Positions 1 through 14,153 are shown, numbered from the stretch's first letter. The stretch: 64,000 nucleotides of DNA from Pristionchus mayeri (GCA_036245805.1 BTRK01000005.1:3410001-3474000); one strand, 5' to 3'. Notes: a model not told the origin generated them from the letters alone. Program-made: numbers and translations.

Positions 1-3000
1 CCGCCTGCGTGGCGTACAGCTGCTGCTGATGGTGAGCGAGCTGCAAGAGGGGGTCATTAGTAAGTAATTTTTGATATATTGACGAAGAACGATAAATCGA
101 AAAATTAGTATGAGAGGTTTGTTGAACTACTGCTGAAACATATCGCATTTCCGGACAATTCTAATTTTACAGCATGAGTATGTGGATAAAAAATTTACTT
201 TGATTTCGGTAATTAACTAATACAGATAATAATCAATAATTACCTGAGCATGCATGACCTGCTGGTGCATCACTTGCTGCAGGAGGTGCGCCGTGATCTG
301 AGGATTCGACATGAGCGAAGCGAGGAGGATGGGAGAAATCTGCAAATGGATGATTCACAATGCATGATTCACTTGATGTCAGAGTAGAAAAACAATATTA
401 GGTTTCCGTAGAATTGCGTGATGTATGCGTTCAATAATCACTATATCCCGAAACAAACAGTTGGGTTTCACGAATACAATAAATGCTAGTACACTCATTG
501 CAAGCAATAAATATTCAATTCGCAGGAATGAATAAAAATCAATAATCTACATACCTGAGAGGCCTGGCCCTGCGCGATCGCTGCGGCGAGCAGTGCGGCA
601 GTGGCGGAGGCGCCGGGAGGCGGCACCATGCTCTGATCCTGAACGGAAAATGTGGAATACTGTAGGTTTCGACAACTTTCACTCTAATGCAAATTTCGAA
701 ACGGTCCATGCTGTTTCGACTACACCAAAGCCTGATCGATAAGTGCGGACGTGTAATCGTCGTTAGTACACTATCAACGATGCTATACAAACTGAGCGCG
801 CTCGCTCACGCTAGAGCTGCTACATAAACTATCCTTGTAGCAGAAAGGCACAAAATCAATAGATAATCTGCTATCGTAACCATCTAATTTCTACCTGGCA
901 GTACTGTCCCTCATCGGCAACTGGGAGACCCTCGGCGTTGTGTGCGACCATTTCCGACTCTGCAATCATTAATTTGAGGATTACGGTAAGTGGGAAGTAC
1001 AGTATTATCCGAAAACGATCAATAGAGCGCGATGAGTAATGGCGGCGCCGAGAATGTTCTATGGGGCAAAGATACGTGTGAGTGTGTGCGGGAAGGCGAG
1101 GGGAGGGGTATACATCGGAAAGTGGAGGAAAGAAGAGAAGAGGAGTGGACGTGGGGGGATTGCCCCGCGTTGCCGTCGTTGATAAGATAAGGCGAGCGAG
1201 AGCGATCGAACAGTGTGATATCAACCGAATGCACTTCGGAAATGACAAGGTTAATCAGTATGAGTATCACTGGGAGGAGATGAGCGGCTGTGCTAACAAA
1301 GCCCAACTCCGCCCCACCCTAAACTCTTACGATTCCTCCCTCGCATTCACTAGCCATTATAATATCGGGCCCTCGTGTTCAGCACCCTTCAGCTCTCTTC
1401 TCTCCTTCTCCCTCTCTTCGCTCTAGCCGAGCCAGCCTCTACCAACCAACGTCCATCACCCTTCCCCTCTCTCCCCGCTCTGCTATTGATCCAGTGGAAA
1501 AAAAGAGGAGAAAAGACGAGGAAGTCAGAGAAAAACGCGGCGCAGAACAAAGAACGTCGCTACATGTGCAAGCAATTTAGTGCACCAGGACACTCAAAGA
1601 TATCAGCCGCATAAGGCTTACTGCTTTCTAGGAATACTCCCCATCGTCGCATCAAAGAACGCTAATGCAGCCTCGCATGAGTCGGGAATGAGTGGAAATG
1701 ATGGTGAGAGGAAGTGAGAATCGACTACTATTCCAACGATTGGTAAGGAGGTTGTATTTATAGCCGAACCCGCTACATGAAGCCATTAATTGCTCCAGGA
1801 CAAGTAAGATAGAAATCGAACGCTCGTATAATTCACTTGGTAAGTAAGTACTCTCCAGATTCACATCAGATAACGCTAATTCGGTCTCGCATCAGTCGGA
1901 AGGAAGGAGTAATGTTTATGGGGAAGCCACGACTACTATACCTACCACTCTCTCGTGGGAAATGCCGTATTTATATCTCTACCAAGCCGTTCCTAGGCGA
2001 CGCTAATGACATATGCAGCGCTAATTGCGTCTTGGGCTTCTGCCGTGGCTCTCAGGTAGGTCTACGGTAGGCTTAGACGGGGTACGGTAGGTAGGTCACC
2101 GGTCGATCAGGTTGGCGAGAGTCGAACACGAATTGGGAGCAGTGCGCAAGAGGAGCGAACGAACGACGCGATCGTGAATAGGGAACTGGGGGAGGGAGGA
2201 GAACGAAGGAGGAGAGGAGTGGAAGGGACTATGGCACAAAAAGGAGGGGGTAAGTGAAGGACACCTCTCACTCACTCAATGGGTTATAATGGACCGTGAA
2301 CTCAGATCGAGTGGAGGAGGGAGAGTGGAGGTTGATCTGTCTCTCTGATCGGAGTACTGGATAATCGGATAGAGATGACGAGATAGTGGGCGAAAGTGAG
2401 AGAGTCGGACATCTCGGAAGGTGAAGACAGATGGACGGAGATGGGCCGCCCGATAACACGCAACATGCCCAAACATAGGGAGGGGGTGAGGCGTGCTCTC
2501 AGATTCTATCTTCTATCGCCATGCATGATCTACCGTCCACTTTTGCAAGTGAAGTTATTCTTCAGAAGTTATTCTGATTCAAAAGAGTGATTCAAAAGAT
2601 TTGGGTCACCTGCGACAATGGGATTACTTCGATTTATGCTGACCACCAGAGTGGGCTAGGTGCGGATTAGAGTGGGCACAGGGATGAGTGGGTAGGGGAC
2701 AGGTCCACCTCTGATAGTGACCAGTTCGAATGCGGGCGAGGCGCGTTTCACTGTACGGAAAAGCGCGCTATCGTTCGTGAATGGGGAGGAGAATCGTTTG
2801 GTGCTGAATCAGTATCGGAGTGTGCGGGAGAGAGAGAAGAGCATTGGCTAGAGCGACGAGAGAGCGTGTGATTTGAAGAGACCGCTGGGAAACCATCCGC
2901 CTTTCAATGCACGAACGCGCGACTATTTGAGCAAATAGAGCGATCGGAGGGGTTGTCCTGTCCCCTAGGAGCGGAGAGATGGGAGAGGGAGGGAGAGAGT

Positions 3001-3217
3001 GGCATAGTGAAAAGGGCACTGTTGCCAACCAACGGTTGTTCAAATAGTAGAAGAGAGGGAGAAGATGAGCCAAAGAACGACGGGGAAATTCGAGAGATTG
3101 TCGAGTCAAGGTAAGAGTACCTCGTAAGAGCACTGAGAAATGATGATGAAAGAAGCGCGGCTGTTGGATCGCTCTGTGCAAAAGACAGATGCGACTCCTC
3201 CATTCTTCTCGTTCTCA

Positions 3218-3253
<36 letters not shown>

Positions 3254-6200
3254 GAGTGTATCCTAGTGTAAGATTGCGTGAGGATCACGGGACTCTGGTG
3301 TATTAGAGGCGATAAGAGTGATTCAGTGCCCCAATGAATCAGTCGACCTTTCAAGAGGCCGAGACGATCAATAAACGAGCTAGGGGCGCTGGAGTGGTCA
3401 GCGAGAGGGGGATTGTCCGATTGTGAGTGAGTGGGAGAGAGAGACCGGCCCCCCAACAGCCAAACAGGTAAGCTCAAGCTGAGCAAACTGATCGATAATT
3501 AATGGGGACGAAAACGGATCGATAATGCTCGGGGGCTGAGGGCGGGAAGAGAGTAGCTTAGCTACCAACCCCGGCCTTCCTCTGACATCTGCGTATGAGA
3601 GTGAGAGAGGGGGAGGACAAAGAGGGCGGATGAAGGATGGGGGAGGGAGAGGGCGGGTGCACCGGCTGGTAGCCTCTACAATTGTGTTCACAGCGAGTAG
3701 CGCGTCTCTCCTCCGCTGCTCGAGAGGGGCAAAGGGAAAGCAAAGGGGAGGTGGTGAGAGATGGAGGAAGGAAAGCGAAGATCCGAGAGAGGGAGACTTT
3801 CTCGAGTGTTGTGTTCCCCCCGTCTTCTTCCTTCTCCATCTCTGTTGAGTGACCCCGAGCCGAGGCTCTCTCTCTCTCTCTTGGATTAGTGTGACTTTGA
3901 GAGCAAAAACTTCCGCTCGAGTCGAGGGGAGTGGACGGGGCTAATCGATAGTCCAAATTCTTTGTGAGACCACCTATGGGTACTTGAATGGTAATGCGCA
4001 GGATCGTAAATCAGCGGGATGGCCCGGATGATTGCCATTGAATGGTAAATAGTGGTAGAAGGCGCACAAGGTGGATGCGAGTAGAAACGGGCATTGAGGA
4101 GCCACATAGGGAGATACGGGGAGGGAGAGCGCATCTTTCGAGTCGAGAGGCGTAATTCGCATTGAGGAAGAGCGATTGAGGGAAAGAGAGAGAGAGATCT
4201 GTGTGTCCATATTCTCATTGCGAGCTCTCACTTTGTCGTAGTCTATGACATCTCTAGCGCTTTGAATCTCTCAATTAGGCTGTCTCTAGCTGCGAACCGC
4301 GCGTATCCTCTTACTTAGATTGGGAACGGGAAGGCCGAGGCGAGAGAACGTCGAGAGATCAGGCAATTGGAGAGAGCGCAGAGAAGGGGATGCGAGACTT
4401 CATTATGCATTGGGGGCCGCGGGCGACGCTAAATTGGCAGTCCCGAGCCGCGCGAGGCGAGTGGATGAAATATGAGAGAGGCAGCGCGTGCTAATGGTTA
4501 GCCTCTAGATAGCAGGAAAAACGGAGAGATCGAGATCATGAGAGGCCAGGTGGGTAATTGACCCTTGTGGCCGTCTGGTAGGTCACTGTGCTCATCAGAG
4601 CCAACATGCACTAGAGAGGACATGATGGGTCAGCAAATGAGAGGCAATCGAGGGGGAACGACCTATCAGCGTAAAGAAGCAAAGACACTTCGAATGCGGG
4701 AATAGGAAATTCTAGGATAGAAATAGAAACTGCAAGAGCGTAAATATGAACAAAAAGAATAGGAAGAGTCAAATTATAGTGAGAAGAAATAACAAATGAA
4801 CCGGAAGTAAGCGTACCAATATCATCATCAGCGCGTCTCTTCCTCCTCGTTTCCTCGATGATGGACTCGATGCATTCATCGACGATATCCTGAATATCAG
4901 GGATTCTACAATAATCCGGAAAGTGCAGAACTACAGTATCCTACCGTACCTATACTCATCGACAATTCAATAAACCCAATCATACCCGTTCCTTCTCCTC
5001 TGTTCCATCTCTTCGTTGCATTACGGGTGTCGCGCAGCCGAGAATCTTTCTGTGCTTGGTGACCTTACGGCGTCTGTTCGCGAACCACCGGTTGACCTGG
5101 AGAAATCGGGGTTTACGATAACTAGCGTGTTCACTTCGACCTAGCATTGGTCGTATGCATAAATTTGGCTATTCTTTTCCAGATCACGTAGGTCGTATAT
5201 CCCCTCATTGATCAGCAATTTAGGCCGCCTAACGATCATTGGGCCAGGCCGTGTCAGATACTCGTTCAATTGCCTCCTATCTGTTCTTTGAGAGTGCGAG
5301 TTGGAGGAGAGAGGAGAAGATGAGAGGGGGGGGGGCGAGCAAGATTGATCTACTTAATGGCTCTTTGTGTCTTGGACTCCCTCTCTGACAGGCGCCTCTC
5401 CTTTCTCTGCGCATGCCCTCTAGTGTCGTATTCTAGACAAAGACCATCTCTGGGAGAGACGAGTTTATGGGTTCTCTCTTACTGGGGGTCGGAGCAAGAT
5501 GAGAGGAGAGCGATTCCAGAAGCTTTTGTTCCCCCTTTTTTTCGTGGCTTTCTTAATCCCTCGGGATTTGGCCGCGTGTGAAACATCGGCGAACGAGAAT
5601 TTCTCGGTTTGGAGGCGGGAGAGAGAGTCGGCCAAAGAGCAGATGGATAAGTGGTGGCGAATGGGAGATCGGACCGGGCATATGAGATTGAGGCCGGTTA
5701 GAGAGTGTGCAGAATGAGGAGGGTTTCATTGCTAATTCATGTATATCAATTCTCAGTTCTGCTCTGCTCAACTAGGGGAAAGGACGGGAAGATAGCGCGT
5801 AAAATCTAGAGACCATCTCCATTGCGCGTTTAGCGCTTTCTTTGTTCGAAAACGCGTACGAACGTGCAAGCGAGCGCGCTAGACTGGTTAGCTCCTGTCG
5901 AGAGAGAATAGGGACTAGAGAGGGAGGAGAGAAGCTGGGGGTCGTCTGGGAAAAGAAAGAAGAATACGAAAGAAAGAAGAGCGGCGAGAAAGTGCAAACC
6001 GCTAAACCCGTTCTCCTCCACTACCGAACAGGGAAGAAGGAACCGATCGAGCGATGGTCTCGCTCACTCCATACCATACACTCTCTCGATCATTCTGATC
6101 GACGAGGGAGCATGTGGTTTGGAGAGAGTCAGACGATTCCTCCGATCGAGAGAGCGATTGCATCAGGACTAGGCAAGAGACGCATCCTCGTGTTCGCTCA

Positions 6201-7643
6201 GATTTGGCACAGGACAATTTGCGAGTTACAACTACTCTGGCTGTCTGCCGCTCTCGCTCTCGGAGGTCAATGGATGAATTATCGCGTCTATGTGCGCGCG
6301 CGATACAAAAACGAGATGTACAGAAAAGAGTAGTGTTCGCATCGCGCAATCGGCCTTGACAGCGGCGGGGTTATACCGGGAGAGAAGGATCTCGAAATTG
6401 TCTCGAGGGGTACGGTAACTGCTAACTACCGTACCTGGTTGTAGGTGATGCTCAGGTCCTCAGCCATCTTTTCCTTGTCCTCGCGCGTCGGATAGAGGTT
6501 TCCGCCGCGCTTCTCGACGTATTTCTCGATCGCCGTAGCGATGGCTCGCTGTTTTGCCTGAATTATCGATTGGTTTTAGCCGGATTGATCTACTGTATTT
6601 GCATTTTCGCGTTCCGATCGTAACTAGATTAGTGCAGGGTCAGTGCGCGAAAGAGGTTGACGTCTCGCTCGCTCGCCTTATCATAGCATTGAGCGATAGG
6701 AGATTGGGAGAAAATTCAAGAGTGACTGAGGCGAGACGAAAATTTGATCATTAGCAACGGAGAAGGGGGCTGAAGATCACGAAGCAAGAACAAAAGCGCG
6801 CGAAATTGCGCTGTAAAGTTCGCAAAACTTGGCGCTTTTCGGGGCCATCGTACGCAACAATCTACCAACACTATAGCAGTGTTGCGAAATCGTACCCACA
6901 GTACTCACAACGACCACGTTTCGTAATTGGCACACTACACTGTACCCTACAGTATCCCCAAAGTACTATATTTTCGTAATCCTACCGTACCTTGTCCGAT
7001 GCTACGGCTCCCGCCACCGTCAGTGAAGGAGATGCGGTGGCGAGGATGGAGGGCGAGAGGTAGCCGCCGTGGAGGGAGATGATGTCCGAGATGGAGGAGG
7101 GCGTCGCGGGCGGCTCGTCGCAGTGCTAAATGTACTCGATGATACAGTTAGGATGTCTGGATATGGTCTAAGCTGAAATAGTGTACGGTGGAATCGTCCC
7201 CTGCCGTGCATCATTTCGGGCACACTGGTTCCATTAACACGTGGCGTTGGATATGTGAACGTGTGAGAACGTACCTTTCCAACATCGACTGCAATCTCCT
7301 CCTCTCCTCCTATGGGCGGTACGCGGTTCTCGTCGACGATCAGCTCTTCGTCGTCCATCTGAATCAATCGATATTCTACCGTAACCCTCCCTGATCCACT
7401 CAAGACACCAGACAGCCCTACAAGCTACCTCGATCTCGACGTGCTCTGACTCGTCTCGGCACTCGATAGTGTCGTTCGAGTCCTCAGTCGAGTTTCGCTG
7501 GCTCTCCGGCGGAGTGTAATCAGCGATCTAATCGATAGTTACCGTAACCAGCCAATCGATAATCAAATCTACCGTACCTGCTGGCGGATGATGATCTCCT
7601 CGGGCTTTCGGGTGTTCGCCTCCAGTACAACTGCGTCAACCAT
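1..7643 (-). CDS. Homeobox transcription factor, TALE/Iroquois-like homeodomain (3' end cut by window)
   Basis: Eleven exons can be joined in frame on the minus strand: 7643-7578, 7527-7429, 7358-7275, 7125-6991, 6557-6435, 5096-4986, 4889-4817, 959-895, 638-555, 339-244 and 40-1. All junctions are phase 0 except 4817/959, which is phase 1 on both sides. The start is the ATG at 7643, just inside a TTCAG acceptor. About 325 residues are visible. The N-terminal part is acidic (DDEELIVDE). The homeodomain is split over exons 5 and 6: GGNLYPTREDKEKMAEDL leads into VNRWFANRRRK. The spacing from YPT to WF equals that of TALE proteins such as Iroquois, with Ala at position 50 and Asn at 51. Downstream come RRKRR, an Ala-rich stretch and a Gln/His-rich tail, typical of regulatory regions. 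It should bind DNA in the nucleus. I cannot name the orthologue; another divergent nematode homeodomain class is possible. Confidence 0.85.
1646..1990. repeat. Diverged tandem repeat in a homeobox-gene intron
   Basis: Two related units start near 1663 and 1873. They share GCATxAGTCGG followed by similar order (CGACTACTAT, then GTATTTATA). A weaker third start with GACGCTAATG lies near 1999. The repeats sit in the large intron between 959 and 4817 and show no coding potential. Confidence 0.4.
3217..3250. repeat. (GA)n microsatellite
   Basis: This is a run of about 17 GA units in the 3.9 kb homeobox-gene intron (960-4816). The rest of this intron is strongly purine-rich on the plus strand and shows nothing else recognisable. 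Confidence 0.85.
6053..6152. repeat. Hairpin repeat, diverged member of the CTCTCTCG family
   Basis: An imperfect palindrome with an arm CACTCTCTCGATC opposite GGAGAGAGTCAGACGATTCC. It lies in the intron between homeobox exons 5 and 6 and matches the consensus of the better copies at 14587 and 40845 only partly. Confidence 0.5.
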
Positions 7644-7928
7644 TGCTGCTGCGCTATTCTGAAGGAATTCGATCAATATTTGAATACTGTAGCTTGCCAA
7701 TCGATGATTGAACGCGGACTGTGAACACGAGAGAATAGACACGACCGAGCGGGGAATCGCAAAACAAAATGGCTATTTACGCAGTTGGACACAAGGATTG
7801 CGTGGACTTTCGAAATTCGCAACTACTAGCTAGTTCTCTCCTCTCTCTTTCCTCTTCTTGCACAATGACTGAATGTTTACTGGGGAAGAGGAGAGAGCGG
7901 CGGCAAGAATTGCTGTGATGACGAAATC

Positions 7929-8024
7929 GGAGTAGTGGTCTGACTCTCCTCGATTTGCATGCTCTCTCGTCTCTCTACCCGATCAGAGAGTGTGAGGTTT
8001 GAAGAGAGCGAGACCATTGCTCCG
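7929..8024. repeat. Hairpin repeat, CTCTCTCG family
   Basis: The arms TGGTCTGACTCTCCTCGATT and GAGAGCGAGACCATTGCTCC pair imperfectly around a loop near 7975. This is a member of a dispersed family of about 95-bp hairpins in this window. Confidence 0.65.
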
Positions 8025-9199
8025 AAATCGCGAATCTGCGAGGGCATCGAACGGAAAACATGTGGAATGGATACGATTGGGGTGACATAAGAGTGCAACG
8101 TACGGATTCGGAAAGACTTTCGTTAGAAATCAATGAAGTCCGAGAATAAGATAAGGGTGCAGCGGGGGGTGAATGATGACAGTCGAGGGCAAATTGGAGA
8201 TTCCGGAAGCCTAGCAACGTTAAGAAACCGGTCATTAGAAGCCAAAGGTGTGCGAGAAACCAAAGAGAGAAAGGCGCGAGAGAGATGGCAATCACGGCTC
8301 TAAAACTGCCTCTTCGCAACACTAGCGCGGCGCGCTCTTGCACTTTTACGCAATGAGCAGATAAAACCTAATGAGTGAGAGAAATGAGAGGAGTCGCGTC
8401 GAAAAACTGGCAGCGGGTGAAGGGTAGATTGTGACTAGAGAACATGACAATTGGTGAGACGCAGAGACACGCGCGTTGTTACACACACGCTGACAGCACG
8501 CTTCGTGCTTGGAATGAGATTGAAAGAGGAGGAGGAGCAGGGGCGTGCTCTTGCCTACCCACTGAGCAACTTTCTCATGCTCTCTGGCACGCACATTCTC
8601 TCGTTCGAGGCTGATGAAATAGCGCTCGTTGGCACCTCTCACAGGGAAGTAGTAAGAAAAAGCGGAAATGGGGATCGATTGCGCTCCAGAGACCAAACGA
8701 CCAAGTGGCCTGGCGACAATTCGTAGTCGTTGACTGTTGGAAATGTAACCACGCTAGTCTGTAAGAATGCGCGAAATGTAGACGTGGAAGGACCATGGGG
8801 CAACGCATAAGAAGTAATGGTTCGGAAGGGACTGGGGGACAGGCGCGGGACAAAGAGGTGATCAATGTGAGAGAAATGGAAGAGAAGAGGAAGGGGGAGG
8901 AAATGTGCACTTTGTATAAACTCGCGAAGGCGAGCGAGAGAGAAAAGAGAAGGGAGTATCACCGAGTGGAATTGGGAGTGAAAATGGGATCGAGAATGGC
9001 GATAAGGCTGATAGCGGCGCGCGGAACCACTCAGGGTTTAAGGGTCTGAACATCAATGTTCATCTTAGCACGTGCGGACCGGAAGCCCGAAAGCTATCTT
9101 TTCCAGCAAAATTACTTGTGCGCGCTCACAAAAAGCTTCCTGGAACCACAGATCTTTCAGAGCAAGGCACTCGGCAATCAGTCAGAGAGCAAATGGAGA

Positions 9200-9226
9200 T
9201 CTCTCTCTCTCTCTCTCTCTCTCTCG
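9200..9226. repeat. (CT)n microsatellite
   Basis: About 13 CT units in gene-free DNA. Confidence 0.85.
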
Positions 9227-12200
9227 TATGCTACCAGAGAACTAAACGAATAGTACAATAGCCAGACTGCGGAGAGTGAGGGTATTGAAAGTGCACTAGC
9301 AATATCGCCCTCCAAAAAGGACGAGGGCATTCTAGGGCCGAAGTCATGCGGAGCTCTTCTAGAAATCTCACTTCGAATTCTCACTTCGAATCGAAATGCA
9401 TAGTGGAAATCGACACTTTCTCACCTTGCCAACGGCACTTTTCACAGAAAGTGAATGAATCGAGTAAAAACTGCCGATTGAGCGCGAAAAGCGTCTAGAC
9501 GGGTCCGTCTCATCGGTATGAATCGTAGTTTTTACTGTGCAGAGAGGTGGAAAATAAGCGGATTTGGACAAGCGAACGCCGCTCAAAATGGACGCATACA
9601 CGCCTACGAGAGGAAAGGAAAAAGCGCGAAATAGCGCTGTAATCCCCGGTCCTCTTCCTTCTCGTCCCGCTATGCGTAAACCGTTCCGCTACAGGAATAG
9701 GGCGAATACGTCTCGGAAACGATAAGATTGAAATCAAATAGGAGATTCTTTCCGCTCCACAAGTCATATCTAGTAGAATAGAACGGACATCGACCAGTAT
9801 TTGAAAATCTGGTAGTAAACAGAGTGAGGAAAGTCATCGTTCGTTTCCTCTTTCCTCTTTTCCACTATAAACCTGCCATTACTAACCGAGAGGCGGACAC
9901 GGAGGGAACACGGCAAGGCACGGAAAACGTTGACAAAGTGAAGGAAGAGGGAGGCGAGAGAGCGATTCCCGCACTAACTCTCTCCCACTCTCTCCTCCCC
10001 CCTCGTCGCTCTCAATGATCTCACCTCCGCTCTGCCTCTCCACCACCTCCCCTCTCTCTCTCGCCTCCCCTCCTCCCTTCCTATCTCGCTCCCTATCGCT
10101 CTTGAGTCACAGCCTGATGTTCGTCCTTCGTCCATAGCCGACGTGTCTCTCCTCCCTCTCTCCCTCTCTATCCCTCCTCATCTCTTATGAAGGACGACTA
10201 TTCGGGAAGGCATACGGCGCAGCAATGTCGACGTGGAAGCAATGACTCTCTGGCTCTCTCCATATCACGCGCTCTCTCGCCTTTTCTCACCGGGGAGTGT
10301 ACGAAATGGAGCGAGACGGAGCGGATTGCTCATTACGCCGACGTGGAACTGCTCTCTGCAGCCATTGCGAAATGCTGCTCTGCTGCATTTGGCATAGGTG
10401 GTTGGGAAAGAGATGAGATGGGGAAATAGGAGGGAGGTGGTGAAGACCAATAGACATATAGTGCTGAGTTGGTTTTGCAGTTACATTGGAAGTGATTGGA
10501 ATGAGATGGAATCATTCCGGGAGGATATATGGTGAAGAGGCTAGGTGGTAGGCATGGCAGTGTTTGGAAATGTGGAGGGCGAGATCGTCCAGGGTAGGAG
10601 GGAGCGAGGCAATCCAACACACACACAATCTCTCTCGGGCAATGGCTAGCGCGCGTGTGGGAGTAGAAAATAGAACGCATCGGCTAGCGGAGAAGAGAGA
10701 AAGGAGAAAAAGTCAATGGATTCATCCCCTCTTCCTCTTCTTGCCTGCTATCCATTATCCTGAGCTCATTAAAAAAAGTGCGATATTCTGAGCATTACAG
10801 TTGTGAATTCTTTGCATGACAAAGGGGGACTGACTGCCAGTGCGTGAAGCAGCCTTCAAGACAACAATGAGGTTATTTGAAGAGCTTTCGGAGATTGCCA
10901 AATGCGCGGGAAAAGACGGGCGAGTGAACTGGCTGTGGACTGGGGGTGAAAGAAGGAGGAGGAGAGGAGGAGGGGGGGGAGAAAGACGAGAGGGAGAGCG
11001 CAGCAGTCAAAGTTACTACGTGGGTCACTGACATGAATCACACACACTCCTCTCTCCTCTCGCCCCATCGCTGCTCTCTATCTACCCTTTGCCGAGCGCG
11101 GGATCACCTGACCGACCATTGACCTACCTAACGAACTACGGTAGGCGGTTCCTGGTCTTGGACTACGGTAGACTGTCAAGGAGGGATACGGTAGGTAAGC
11201 AAGTGCACTTTCCCTGCCATGCCATTCAGCTTCCCCCCCCTCTCCCCTAGCGTCGGCAAACTTTTTGCGGTTTGTGCCAACAAACAGCGCAAGTTGTGCC
11301 GGGTTTACGAGCTCTCGCCCAGGTACCTTTAGACCTTTCACCATCCTTTCCCCTCTACCTCTACACCATTAATCACTCCATGTGTTGCCGAGCGACTCAG
11401 GGGGGAGAGAAATAGTTATCGGACGAGAACGAAGTCCAGAGTAACAAAGAGTAGAGAATCGTATCGATCGCTACGCTACCGTAGTTGCCGTAGTTACCGT
11501 ACCGCTACCGTAGTTGACGAACACGAGAGAGAGAGAATATGTTCAGGAATAGCATCAAGATGGGAGTATGGGGAGGGAGGGAGGGACGAGGGAGGTGGGG
11601 AGTTATAGAAAGCCGCGGTAAACAGTGGCAAAGTCCTGCAGAGAGGCACAGTGACAACAAGCTTCGACGATGAGACGGAGAATAACATGTGGACAGAACG
11701 TGCACTACTCGTTAACACATTATGGTTTGCTCTCGAATACGGTTTGCCTCGACGCATAAGAACCGTAAGAGGAACACTAAGCAATGAAATTGGGTTTTGT
11801 GCAGCCAAGTATGGTGGAAGCATACAACAAGGAAGTGAGAGAGATGCAGCGTGGGCCGGAAAGTTGCTGGCAAGAGTGGCTACAGGACGGCTATCGACTA
11901 ACAAGGGGGCGAGGAAATGAGAGCCAATGAAGAGGAGGAGCGGGGGGTGGACGAATGGAGAAGGAGGAGGAAGAAGGAGAAGAAGAGGAGAGGGGGACAG
12001 GGTCTCGCCGATGTGATGCGATCGAACGAGAAGGACTGCAGGGTGGAGAAGAGGACGGGGACGACGACGAGGGAGGGGAGGAGAAGGAGGAGGGAGAAAG
12101 ACTGCTAGTGTGGTAGGGAAGAGAGGAAGTGCCGAGAGGGAAAGGTTTCAGAATAGCCCCTTTCTCTAGCCGAGGCGTTTTTGCACTCGGCAATTCAGCC

Positions 12201-14027
12201 GTGGAAATAGATGAGAAGGAACGAGTAGGGTGGTGGGATGGGGAGGTTGCTCTCCCATCGCCTCTTTCCATCATGAGCAGGTGTTCGTTTCCCGCGCGCG
12301 GGAGCGTCCCACTCGCCCCCTCTCTCTCCGTTCAGGGTCGTAGGCCGGCTGGGACGAACCGATGCAGCTCCTCTACTCATTATGCATGCTCTCTGGCTGG
12401 TCTCGGAGGGTTCGAAGGTGGCCAAAAAAGGGACAGAGACAGAGATTGGGCGAAAGTGGGCCTCTTCTTGCGGGAAAGAGAACATCTGGCGCGCGCCCTT
12501 CGTAATGGGGTAGTCCGAGGGGTTTTCCTTCCCTTCTCTCAGCTCGCAAAACCGCCCGCCAAAGGAGTTACAGATGTGCATTCAGCGAGCCTTTGTTTAG
12601 GCTGTGATGACGAATCTGTAAGAGAATAAGCCGTGCAATACGAGCAAAAACTGAGCGCATCAGAGCTCATTCAATCTGCGAGATGCATCTCAATAAGGAG
12701 TGGGATGCCGCAGACAAAAGGCCGCTACGGTAGACTGAATATCGGGAGTGAAAAGGTCACGGATGATTGTTTTCCGTCGCGCGGAATGAACACTGATAAG
12801 CATCACATCACGCCATGCACGCAGAGATAACGAGGCGGAAAGTGTCAGATGACCGGCAGAGGTGGTGTCTGGGCAGGGCGAAGGCACTCATAGAAGCCCA
12901 ATGAGCTAAGGGCAGCCCAATAGGAGATAACACCAACATGAGGATAGCGAGAAATGGCTGAGGTCCAATGGCAAACCTGCTAGAGCGCGCTGGTCAATTG
13001 GCGCTCTTTGTGGTGAGCGAAGACGAGAGAACAGGACGACAGGGGGGCAGCGAGCGCTTGTCAATCAGGACTATCTAGACTGGATCGTTCAGATCATCTC
13101 GATCGGGCGGTGCCACGCGCTAGTATAAACACGATGATAGGGGAGGAACGGCGGAGGAACGGCTTGCATGCTGATGTCGACATAGAAAGGATGTATTGGA
13201 CGTTTGAGCTAATGCTGTCTCTATTTCACCTATTTGACAGAAGAAGAAGATAGCTCTGCGACGAGAGGGGGGAAACCAGCAGGCGTGGGTGTGAGAGTAT
13301 ATAGGAGGCACGCAGAGACACGCGAACGCTATTTTTGCGCGATGAAGTAGAAGGTTCGGCCTCCATGGAGACTCGACCCCATGTAAAGATGTTATCACAA
13401 CACTTGGTACATACATGCACGATTCTTACTTTTCAAGCTAACTTTTCACAAAGTTCGATGCGTATATGAGCCAATCGACTGAACAATTCCTCATCGATGA
13501 TTAACATCGCGTTTATTCAGTGATTAATCGAAAAATACGCGCGCACTCACAACTTACGTGGCCTACACTAACAAAACACGGAATGATTCAGGAAGGACGA
13601 GTGGAATAGGATGCTAAAACAGCTGTAAAACGGCGGCTGCTGATTCACCATCTCTCTTCCCTTTCCACCATCACGAGTGATAGAAAGAGATGGGGAAAGA
13701 CGTGCCGCGCCGTGTAACACACAGTAGCAATGCGATGCGAGGCGATGATGATGTGGTGTTTTAGCGGAAATAGCTACGGCGGAGACGGAAATAACGTATT
13801 ACGGTAGTGAATCCGAGAATGCTAGAAAAGAACAGGAAATAGGGGCCCTTAGCTTAATGAGGCGGAGGTTTCAGCCTCCTATCTATCGCAATTTCCCGCA
13901 CGTTTCACAACATCTAGAAGAATAGTGAAAAGGGAGCTAAAGAGTAAGGGGTATTGCAGTAATCAGGTATTAAAGGAAGAAACGAGTGTGTAAGAGTATG
14001 GGGAAAACTGCCTTTGGGAGTACCGTT

Positions 14028-14153
14028 CTCTTTTTCGAATGGTTTTGTAGTATTTTCAGATATTTTCATGTTCGCTATACGTAGGTCCTATATAGTGTGC
14101 ATGAAACGTTTCTGGAAATGATACAAAACCATTCCAATAAGAGAACCATATTT
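14028..14153. repeat. MITE-like palindrome, GGTTCTCTTATTGG family
   Basis: The terminal parts CGAATGGTTTTGTAGTATTT and ATGATACAAAACCATTCC are inverted. The centre CGCTATACGTAGGTCCTATA is also found, changed, in the copies at 49272 and 52022. It has no coding capacity, so it is probably a non-autonomous DNA element. Confidence 0.7.

Noticed and set aside
5842..6333. A 163-codon open reading frame on the plus strand
   Set aside because: It lies in an intron of the homeobox gene on the other strand, overlaps a hairpin repeat, and its product is a basic low-complexity sequence without a family pattern.
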